Positions 1-5,359 of a stretch of DNA of 5,359 nucleotides are shown one piece after another. The notes under the pieces are model-generated. The model had not been told where the DNA came from. It saw nothing but the letters and a program-made list of their open reading frames with translations, and made no database searches. Position 1 is the first letter of the stretch, and the number at the start of each line of letters is the position of its first letter. The translations under genes were made by a program, and so were the position numbers. Where the stretch lies: the NCBI GenBank assembly GCA_937974275.1, contig CALJIF010000002.1:1-5359 (forward strand). Direction: 5' to 3'. The DNA comes from an uncultured Flavobacteriales bacterium (lineage in GTDB: Bacteria; Bacteroidota; Bacteroidia; Palsa-965).

Positions 1-1
1 A

Positions 2-67
2 CTAATTTTTATAAAATTTCAAAATATATCTTCCGTTTAATTGATCGTCTGTGATATCTTTAGGTTA
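2..67 (-). pseudogene. In-frame relic of the CotH domain beyond the premature stop
   Basis: Reading through the TAA at 65-67 (minus strand) gives 20 further codons, PKDITDDQLNGRYILKFYKN, before a TAG at 2-4. The intact paralogue at the same alignment position reads QPTDITGDELSGGYIIKIDK, so homology continues without a gap across the stop. The stop occupies the place of the paralogue's CAA glutamine codon (2156-2158), one C-to-T change away. Towards the edge the replacements become less conservative (Gly to Arg, Ile to Phe, Asp to Tyr), and most move codons towards A/T. This stretch is visibly more AT-rich than the rest of the gene. Confidence 0.75.
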
Positions 68-1051
68 CAACTTCTGAATTTCAATACGATTCGCATCACG
101 TTTTACTTTTTCCATCAGAATATATACCCCAACATATTCTCCATTAATAACCACTTCTACCGGACGACAACGTGGCGCATACCATCCCATTTCATTGTAT
201 AAATGAAACGTGAGCATGCCGCGCATCAACGTTTTGTCGGTGTATTGTGCACTCAACACCCAATCCGATTCAGTCGGAAAACCAAGTAGTGGAGCGTTAA
301 TGTCGTTTCCGTTCACATCCCACAACTCAATGTCGTACGATTTTTTCGGGAACGTCGATGAACTTGCGCCACGTGTTTCAATCCCGACTTTACCGTTGTA
401 ATGGTTGAACGGATTCGTCATGTAATTACGATTGCCGTTACCATTCCAGATAATGCCCATATCGGCCATGATACGGGGTTCATCAGGTATTGCCTGATTG
501 TTGGTGTTGATCACAAAAATGGGAAGATCGGATTCCAGCAATGAAAAATAAGAAGCAGGATTGTTACCAAACGTAATGCTCCAACTAATCATAGTGCCCG
601 CATCTGCAGGATATGTATCTGTAATGCGCAACTTCCACACACCGTTCGCATTTTGTCCGTTGTTCACACGGCCCATTTGTCCCATTGGACGAAACGTCCC
701 CGTAAACGGCGACCAGCCCGCGGTGATCGGTTGTGAGGCGCCGGTATTAAAACACGTGTTGGTGTAATTATCATCAGACCCGCCCTGACCGCTTACCAGC
801 ATGGATGTAGTTCCATCCGGTGCGATGATGTACATGTCGATATCTGCATTCCACGTGTGCGTGAGATTAACACATACCGTTTCTAATCCGAATGTTGTGG
901 TATCAATATTCGCCGGGTTTAATCCGGAAACGGTTAAGTTATATTCTGTGGTGGCGTAATCGTTGATGGGCGCATTGGGCGTAGCTGTGAACGTCTGCGC
1001 AGTTGCAGCGAATGAGCATGCAACAGCAATGCATGAAAAAAGATTTTTCAT
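65..1051 (-). CDS. Truncated CotH kinase family protein with N-terminal P domain
   Basis: This 328-residue product starts with a signal peptide (about residues 1-19, ending ATAQ). Residues ~40-163 look like a proprotein-convertase P domain, a beta-sandwich often fused to secreted enzymes: NLTHTWNADIDMYIIAPDGT, then GSDDNYTNTCF and GVWKLRITDT. From residue 176 (LPIFVINTNN) the CotH kinase-like domain begins, with the hallmark RGASSSTFPKKSY at 228-240 and MEKVKRD at 313-319. The protein stops at residue 328, before the Asp-containing GPVWDYDIAWGN motif and without a T9SS sorting domain; both are present in the upstream paralogue. Its ATG directly follows the TAA of that paralogue, so the two are probably co-transcribed and translationally coupled. 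The signal peptide fixes the start. The fragment would reach the periplasm but should not be a working kinase. It is probably a pseudogene or an artefact of a contig end. Confidence 0.9.
   Translation of the reverse strand: MKNLFSCIAVACSFAATAQTFTATPNAPINDYATTEYNLTVSGLNPANIDTTTFGLETVCVNLTHTWNADIDMYIIAPDGTTSMLVSGQGGSDDNYTNTCFNTGASQPITAGWSPFTGTFRPMGQMGRVNNGQNANGVWKLRITDTYPADAGTMISWSITFGNNPASYFSLLESDLPIFVINTNNQAIPDEPRIMADMGIIWNGNGNRNYMTNPFNHYNGKVGIETRGASSSTFPKKSYDIELWDVNGNDINAPLLGFPTESDWVLSAQYTDKTLMRGMLTFHLYNEMGWYAPRCRPVEVVINGEYVGVYILMEKVKRDANRIEIQKL
68..526 (-). repeat. Paralogous CotH block, downstream (truncated) copy
   Basis: This 459-base block encodes residues 176-328 of the truncated gene. 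It aligns without gaps to 2159-2617 of the upstream gene, an offset of 2091 bases, with about 107 of 153 residues identical by hand count. Some DNA runs are identical, for example gtacgattttttcgggaac in both. Similarity starts abruptly at LPI, just after the unrelated N-terminal modules. Confidence 0.85.
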
Positions 1052-3265
1052 TTATGGCTGAGTGATTATAAGCGTTGATGATTGGCGTGTTGAGCCGTTC
1101 ACGGTAACGATGTACGTGCCCGCACTTAATGTTGTTGTTGGTAATGCAACAGTGTTGTATCCCGCAGAGCAGGAAACTAAAAGAGGTTCACTGATCAAAC
1201 GTCCGCTTAAGTCGGTGATGGTAACCGTGATGCTTTCCGGCGTTGCGCAAGAATACCCTAAAGTTGTCGCACCATTCGTCGGATTCGGAAACAAGGCCAA
1301 TTTCGATTTATTTTCCGAAACAGTTGGTGTGCTTGTTAAGTTACAATTCGCTTGACCGGGAATGTTGGCATCTAACCACGCCCATCGTGCAGTAATGAAT
1401 GTTTTTAATTCATTGAGTTCGCCCTGATACGTTGTTGGAATAGGAGAAGGGTTCGGCCAAACGTATTGTCCCAGTATCGGCCATTGCTGGAAATTGCGTT
1501 GTTGACTTTCGTTGAGGTACACGCCCATAGAGTCGATGTAGTTGTGCAAATACGAAACACTAAGCGCGGTTACTTTTAATTCTTCCCAACGACAACGCAA
1601 TTGATTCGTAAACGCCGTATCGGTCATAAAGCGATCCCACCAAAACGGAATTTGCCAATAATCTCCGGGACACGCCAGCGCGAAGTCGTACGCCCAGCCT
1701 GTAGTTGATGGCGATCCGCAATAGTTGGCATTGCCCCAGGCAATATCATAATCCCAAACAGGACCAATGGTTAGTTTGCCTCCGTTGCTGTCTTTGTCTT
1801 TATACAAAAAAGTGCTGAGTCGGTAACCGTCAATGTTTCGGCTCATTTCATTCAACAACAAATAATCGATGAATGAATTCATGTTGATGAAGTTTTTGTA
1901 ACCCAATGTCGGATGCAAATAATTCGGACCTGCTAAAGCCGTTTCAAAACTATCCACATACGCCTGAATATAGGCTTGTTGTTGGGGCATGATTTCCGTT
2001 TCGGAAGGATATTCGTATTGATAAAAAATCGTTTGACCATTGATTGCCGTATCCGGTGCATACGCGGAAGTCCAGCCGTTACCGCCGTTTCCGGTAGTTT
2101 TATCAATTTTAATAATGTAACCGCCGCTCAGTTCATCGCCTGTAATATCCGTCGGTTGCAAATTCGCAAGATCCACACGATTGTTATCGCGTTTAATTTT
2201 TTCCATCAACACATACACGCCAATGTACTGTCCATTCAATACGACTTCCACAAATTCGCAACGTGATGCGTACCAACCCATCATCGCAGACAGATCATAC
2301 GTCATGTAATTGTTCAGTAAGGATTTGTCGGAGTACGAGGCGCTCAATATCCAATCGCTTTCCGCAGGCATGCCGATTAATCCGCTGTCGATGGCATTAC
2401 CGTTCACATCCCACAGTTCCATGCCGTACGATTTTTTCGGGAACATCTGCGAACTTGAGCCGCGCACTTCAATTCCAACTTTCCCGTTGTAATGATTAAA
2501 CGGATCAGTCATATAGTTACGATTCCCGACGCCGTTCCAGATGATACCCATGTCCGCCATAATTTTCGGATCATCCGGAATCGCCTGGTTGTTGGTGTTG
2601 ATGACCACAATAGGCAAGTTAGAAGAAGTGAAGTTCAGCGGAGGTGTAAACCATGTTGGTGTTGGCCCATACAGCACACTGTTGTCCGTAATGCCGAAGT
2701 GCAGCCACACGCGCGAGGTCAGATCGGATGAATTGGTGGCAACGTTATGCGTTTGAATCGCGAGCACGTTATTGCCCGGACGCAGCACGGCATTGAGTGT
2801 TGCGGCTGAAACAAAGAAGTAATCGGCTGTTCCGCCCTGATAAATTTCTGCTTCGTGATTGCCGGCAGCCAGCGTATTGTACGGTGGTTTACCGGGAGTG
2901 TTGATGTTGGAGCGCGCGATTTCCACATTGTTGAGGTAGGCTACAAAGCCATCGTCATAATCCACATTCAAAATTGCTTCGTACAATTTTGAAGTATCGG
3001 TAATATTGAAAGCGATGCGGTGAAACACGCTCACCGACTGCGGGAAGGTCGTGTTGTCGTCATTATCACCAAACCCGAAACCGCCCGGACCCTGATTCCA
3101 CGCTGCAGCGCTGAAACTTGGTTTTCTCCAATTTGTATCCGGTTCGGAGGTGGGAACTATGTAACGCCAGGTGTCGTTTTCGTAGACGGCTGTTTCCCAG
3201 TGGTTGGTTTGCGCTGCAAGATATTGATAAGTCAATAAAAGCAACAGCGACGTAAAAAGTCTCAT
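1052..3265 (-). CDS. T9SS-secreted CotH kinase family protein
   Basis: This 737-residue protein appears complete. A signal peptide covers about residues 1-19 (ending LAAQ). Residues ~25-195 form a jelly-roll, galactose-binding-like module (GFGFGDNDDNTTF, FHRIAFNI, VDYDDGFVAYLNNVEIAR) of the sort often placed before CotH domains. The CotH domain runs from ~216 to ~636: LPIVVINTNN, RGSSSQMFPKKSY (268-280), MEKIKRD (354-360), GGYIIKIDK (381-389), NIDGYRLSTFLYKD (477-490) and GPVWDYDIAWGN (501-512). D479 and the Asp residues of WDYD (505, 507) are the candidates for the catalytic base and metal ligand. Residues ~655-737 are a type A T9SS sorting domain (LFPNPTNG, ITDLSGRLI, LSAGTYIVTV), so the product should be exported across the outer membrane and released or anchored at the surface. 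CotH of Bacillus is a spore-coat kinase; substrates in Bacteroidota are unknown. No other in-frame ATG precedes the signal peptide. Confidence 0.95.
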   Translation of the reverse strand: MRLFTSLLLLLTYQYLAAQTNHWETAVYENDTWRYIVPTSEPDTNWRKPSFSAAAWNQGPGGFGFGDNDDNTTFPQSVSVFHRIAFNITDTSKLYEAILNVDYDDGFVAYLNNVEIARSNINTPGKPPYNTLAAGNHEAEIYQGGTADYFFVSAATLNAVLRPGNNVLAIQTHNVATNSSDLTSRVWLHFGITDNSVLYGPTPTWFTPPLNFTSSNLPIVVINTNNQAIPDDPKIMADMGIIWNGVGNRNYMTDPFNHYNGKVGIEVRGSSSQMFPKKSYGMELWDVNGNAIDSGLIGMPAESDWILSASYSDKSLLNNYMTYDLSAMMGWYASRCEFVEVVLNGQYIGVYVLMEKIKRDNNRVDLANLQPTDITGDELSGGYIIKIDKTTGNGGNGWTSAYAPDTAINGQTIFYQYEYPSETEIMPQQQAYIQAYVDSFETALAGPNYLHPTLGYKNFINMNSFIDYLLLNEMSRNIDGYRLSTFLYKDKDSNGGKLTIGPVWDYDIAWGNANYCGSPSTTGWAYDFALACPGDYWQIPFWWDRFMTDTAFTNQLRCRWEELKVTALSVSYLHNYIDSMGVYLNESQQRNFQQWPILGQYVWPNPSPIPTTYQGELNELKTFITARWAWLDANIPGQANCNLTSTPTVSENKSKLALFPNPTNGATTLGYSCATPESITVTITDLSGRLISEPLLVSCSAGYNTVALPTTTLSAGTYIVTVNGSTRQSSTLIITQP
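2159..2617 (-). repeat. Paralogous CotH block, upstream (intact) copy
   Basis: This is the partner of the block at 68-526 and encodes residues 217-369 of the intact CotH protein. The next codon, CAA at 2156-2158 (Q370), corresponds to the premature TAA in the other copy. The pair is best explained by tandem duplication followed by divergence and exchange of the N-terminal module, rather than by recent copying, since 30% of residues differ. Confidence 0.85.
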
Positions 3266-3411
3266 AAGGTTGGCGAATTGAGCAACCCTAAGTTAAGAAA
3301 AACTTAATGCGGTGTTAAGAGGGTGTAATAAATGGATGCGCTTTATGTTAATTAGTGCTGCGAACGTTTCGGGACTACGCCGCCGGGTTTGTGCAAAGCG
3401 CTGACTCCAAC
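3266..3411. other. Intergenic region upstream of the intact CotH gene
   Basis: This 146-base gap should hold the promoter for the CotH pair and the 3' end of the deacylase transcript. I could not find a convincing Bacteroidota promoter (TTTG about 20 bases before TAnnTTTG) or a hairpin followed by a T-run. The half next to the deacylase (3356-3402) is GC-rich, while the half next to the CotH start is AT-rich and contains a short palindrome. Confidence 0.5.
3293..3307. repeat. Short A/T-rich palindrome in the CotH leader
   Basis: TTAAG-AAAAA-CTTAA is a perfect 5-base inverted repeat with a 5-base spacer, 28 bases upstream of the CotH start codon. It could be an operator or a leader hairpin, but palindromes this short arise by chance in AT-rich sequence. 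Confidence 0.25.
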
Positions 3412-4521
3412 TCATTGCTTATCGCGCTTAATCGCCCTCTTCTTAAACAAACTATACCCGATTCGTACATCCGCAAAATGCGCCACATGCAGGTGTGCCT
3501 TTAAACTTACACCAACGGAAATATTGGTTGTAACACGATAGTCCAGTCCCCAACGGTGATACCAGTTTATAAATCGTTCATCAACCGGCAATACATAGTA
3601 TCCCACTTGTTGCCACAAATTGAAGCGCCCCATTAAAAAATCATGATGCAGCGCTATAGAGACAAAATGAAAATGTAAAGACTCTCCGATACGTTTTTGT
3701 TTTTCCGCTAAAGAATAATCGAGGTGCGCATCCGCAACAAGACCTATGCTGTGCAAATTGTTGAGCTGTTGATGGTAGCCCACAAATGCTCCGGGTACAA
3801 AGAAGCGTTGCTTTTCGCCTTTCTCAACAATTTTACTGGAGGTATATATGCCAAGGTCAAAGCGATTGAATTTCGACGTTGTTTGGGAAGGCGCATATGT
3901 TTGTCGCTGAAAACGGTTATCATTTAATTGATAACGGATGCCCACATTTGCGGTTGGCCAATTGATACCTTTATTCGGATCTTTTATGCCTCCGTTAGAA
4001 ATGTGCAAATAATTAGCGGCAGCATGAATGCCCAGCTTTTTGGTGATGTGATAGTTAACAGATAACCCTACGTGCAAAAAAACACTTACAGGCAAACTAT
4101 AGCTGTAGTTATCCGGATTTCGCGTAGGGTGAAAGGGATTTGTCAGGAAGGATAAACCCACGCTGCCTCGAGGTGCAAAAAACAAACGTTGCGTTAAAGC
4201 AAACGTTGGTTCCAGAAAATAAGTTGCACTAACCGAATGTCCGAGTATTTCATTGTCGTAATCGAAATACACCAAACCAAAGCCTTTGTGCGGATAACAG
4301 CGCGCAAGGTTGTACGATGCAGAATCGAATTTAAGCGTGCTGTGCTCCAGCGCAAAACCGAGAGGACGCGAACCTGCCGTGTTTTCTACGTCAGCACTAT
4401 GGGCAAAAATAAAACCGTAGTGACTGTTTAGACTTAACGACTGCAATTGCTGCCCTTTCAATACTGTGAGTTGGAGCACTACTGCAGCACAGATATGAAA
4501 CAATTTGCCGTACATGCGCAT
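3412..4521 (-). CDS. Acyloxyacyl hydrolase / PagL-like lipid A deacylase
   Basis: This 369-residue protein is predicted to be an outer-membrane beta-barrel that removes an acyl chain from lipid A. The N-terminus is a signal peptide (about 1-23, ending LKGQ), followed by alternating beta-strand sequence rich in aromatic residues. The family signature is LHISNGGIKDPNKGINW (172-188), matching the H-x-S-N segment of PagL, with H173 and S175 as the His and Ser of the catalytic triad. The residue 14 positions after the His, where Pseudomonas PagL has its catalytic Glu, is N187 here. N183 and G178 fall where I recall the oxyanion-hole residues. The protein is about twice the length of proteobacterial PagL, as is usual in Bacteroidota members; the extra ~170 residues at the C-terminus (from ~215) contain further strand-like segments. 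Translation could start at M1 or at M3 (4515); neither has a Shine-Dalgarno sequence. Gaps of 146 and 162 bases on either side suggest its own transcript. Confidence 0.88.
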   Translation of the reverse strand: MRMYGKLFHICAAVVLQLTVLKGQQLQSLSLNSHYGFIFAHSADVENTAGSRPLGFALEHSTLKFDSASYNLARCYPHKGFGLVYFDYDNEILGHSVSATYFLEPTFALTQRLFFAPRGSVGLSFLTNPFHPTRNPDNYSYSLPVSVFLHVGLSVNYHITKKLGIHAAANYLHISNGGIKDPNKGINWPTANVGIRYQLNDNRFQRQTYAPSQTTSKFNRFDLGIYTSSKIVEKGEKQRFFVPGAFVGYHQQLNNLHSIGLVADAHLDYSLAEKQKRIGESLHFHFVSIALHHDFLMGRFNLWQQVGYYVLPVDERFINWYHRWGLDYRVTTNISVGVSLKAHLHVAHFADVRIGYSLFKKRAIKRDKQ

Positions 4522-4683
4522 CGTAACTTTTGTTGCGGTTAAGTTAAGCTAAACAGAAATGTTGTTGATACTATAGGTGCAGGGTTGGGGCAAATTTTAA
4601 CGCCGGTTCCGCATGATGTGCTGCACGAGTTAGCGGTGCCGGATGATAGCTTCCTTAAATCCGTTTTCGAAAATTATTTCGTC
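4522..4683. other. Intergenic region between the PH-domain and deacylase genes
   Basis: This 162-base gap contains an imperfect inverted repeat (4603-4642) and a tandem TTAAGTTAAG (4539-4548) close to the deacylase start. No clear promoter is visible. The plus strand is open from 4543 through the gap and on into the antisense of the PH-domain gene, without a recognisable product. Confidence 0.5.
4603..4642. repeat. Imperfect inverted repeat, possible weak terminator
   Basis: The arms CCGGTTCCGC (4603-4612) and GCGGTGCCGG (4633-4642) pair in two 4-base GC blocks separated by a two-base mismatch. The 20-base loop holds a second small palindrome, GTGCTGCAC (4618-4626). It lies 42 bases after the stop codon of the PH-domain gene, so it could end that transcript. 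It is followed on the minus strand by TTAAAATTTG rather than a clear T-run, which weakens the terminator reading. Confidence 0.3.
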
Positions 4684-5238
4684 TTATTTACTCTTTTGAA
4701 TTGCAATTATCTTGTTGTACACATTTCTCACATCGGGTATCATCTCCAACGTTGGAGCTACTTTCACGCCGGGCCACCAATTTAATCCGCTGCCCCACAT
4801 CATCATCGGATTTTTAGGTCCGAAGTGAATGGTTCCGGTGCCGTCGTTTTTTTCGGTGTATGAAAGATCCGACAATGTTTTAATAGTAACGGACTGAATC
4901 GACTTTTTGAAAATTCCGGATTTAATTATAATTCTGTCTGCTGTTATTCCGTAATAGGTATGAGCTCTTTGCTTAGCGTCGATAATAAAACGCCCGAAGA
5001 CGAAGATCAATCCGACAACCACAAATGGAATTCCGAACATCGCAAACAAAAACGGAGCTCCGGAAGTTAATGCCGTAACGAACCAGAATATGGCGAAGCC
5101 GCACCATAATAGACTAAATGGAATTAAAAAAATATCCGCCGCTCTAAAAACAATTCCTGTTTTCGGGCGTCCTGTCCACAGCAGTTTTTCGTTGTGATCC
5201 AGGTATTGCTGAAGCTCGGAGGAGGTGGTGTAGTCCAT
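4684..5238 (-). CDS. Bacterial PH-domain membrane protein
   Basis: This 184-residue protein has a short cytoplasmic N-terminus containing EKLLWTGRP (17-25), two hydrophobic segments likely to span the inner membrane (about 35-57 and 62-83), then FGRFIIDAKQRAHTYYGIT (81-99) leading into a small bacterial PH-like domain: DRIIIKSGIFKKS, then a TIKTLSDLSY strand, GTGTIHFG, and a closing helix PDVRNVYNKII (168-178). The layout matches the widespread PH domain-containing proteins of Bacteroidota, whose biochemical role is not established; YdbS/YdbT-type relatives are membrane proteins. There is no signal peptide. The start at 5238 is the only ATG just before the conserved ELQQYLDHNEKLLW segment, and its leader has no Shine-Dalgarno sequence. 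It stands alone, with 162 bases to the next gene. Confidence 0.9.
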   Translation of the reverse strand: MDYTTSSELQQYLDHNEKLLWTGRPKTGIVFRAADIFLIPFSLLWCGFAIFWFVTALTSGAPFLFAMFGIPFVVVGLIFVFGRFIIDAKQRAHTYYGITADRIIIKSGIFKKSIQSVTIKTLSDLSYTEKNDGTGTIHFGPKNPMMMWGSGLNWWPGVKVAPTLEMIPDVRNVYNKIIAIQKSK

Positions 5239-5359
5239 GGGTGAGATGAGTTCCGGTGCGTATTACGGGCAATAGGAACTTAAGTCACAACTTGAGCGCC
5301 CGAAGAAAAACGACATGTTATAAATGACAACAAATCCTTTTCTAATTTCTTTTTATATT
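5239..5359. other. Leader region of the PH-domain gene
   Basis: These 121 bases lie upstream of the PH-domain start and run to the window edge. They include a 6-base stem with one G-T wobble (CTTAAG 5279-5284 with CTTGAG 5291-5296) and an AT-rich tail from 5318. No promoter fits with normal spacing, and no gene is visible. Confidence 0.45.

Noticed and set aside
65..67. Recoding of TAA as glutamine, which would restore the CotH frame
   Set aside because: TAA also ends the intact CotH gene and the PH-domain gene, and a second stop (TAG) follows after 20 codons. A mutation or a sequence error is simpler.
2263..2499. Plus-strand open frames inside the CotH genes (also 210-401, 561-767, 1062-1355, 1976-2266, 2492-2756, 3020-3238)
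   Set aside because: They are antisense shadows of genes with clear domain homology, and their translations show no domain or signal features.
2719..2928. Second minus-strand frame of 69 codons inside the jelly-roll module
   Set aside because: It overlaps the CotH gene fully in another frame, and the CotH frame carries recognisable motifs throughout.
3356..3402. GC-rich stretch as a terminator for the deacylase gene
   Set aside because: The repeated CGGG/CCGGG elements do not pair into a stable stem, and no T-run follows on the minus strand.
4568..4594. Promoter of the deacylase gene from TTTG (4594-4591) and TATAGTAT (4575-4568)
   Set aside because: The spacing is 15 bases, shorter than normal, and the downstream box lacks the TTTG half.
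4585..4785. Plus-strand frame as a real gene; it starts with TTG, and the preceding codons read VVDTIGAG, resembling the PfkB sugar-kinase motif
   Set aside because: The final Asp of the DTxGAGD motif is missing, nothing else of that family is present, and a third to a half of the frame is antisense to the well-supported PH-domain gene.
5309..5334. Promoter of the PH-domain gene built from TTTG (5334-5331) and TATAAC
   Set aside because: The two boxes are only about 8 bases apart, and at the correct spacing the sequence does not match TAnnTTTG.

Overview
The window comes from a member of the Bacteroidota, most likely a Flavobacteriales-type organism that carries the type IX secretion system (T9SS). 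The evidence is a C-terminal T9SS sorting domain (FPNP motif) on the largest gene, signal peptides ending in the A-Q junction common in this phylum, start codons without Shine-Dalgarno sequences in AT-rich leaders, and protein families whose closest known relatives are from this phylum. I cannot assign a genus.

All four genes lie on the minus strand and are read from right to left. In transcription order they are: a small bacterial PH-domain membrane protein (5238 to 4684); a gap of 162 bases; a lipid A deacylase-like outer-membrane protein of the PagL / acyloxyacyl hydrolase family (4521 to 3412); a gap of 146 bases; a large secreted CotH-family protein kinase-like protein with a T9SS sorting domain (3265 to 1052); and, directly abutting it, a second CotH-family gene (1051 to 65). 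In the second gene the N-terminal module is a proprotein-convertase P domain, and the kinase-like domain is cut short by a stop codon.

The most notable feature is the pair of CotH genes. They share an ungapped block of 153 residues that is about 70% identical by hand count, but their N-terminal modules are unrelated. The stop of the first gene touches the start of the second (TAA|ATG). The second gene breaks off exactly where its partner has a CAA glutamine codon. Homology continues in the same frame for about 20 more codons beyond this TAA, to a second stop at the window edge. The copy is therefore either a decaying pseudogene or a product of sequence errors at a contig end.

Three of the four products are predicted to be exported or to sit in the outer envelope, and the fourth is an inner-membrane protein. 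The shared theme is therefore the cell envelope, but nothing in the sequence shows that the four act in one pathway. I see no RNA genes, CRISPR array, insertion sequence or phage gene. The gene-free stretches are all shorter than 300 bases and hold only weak repeats and palindromes.
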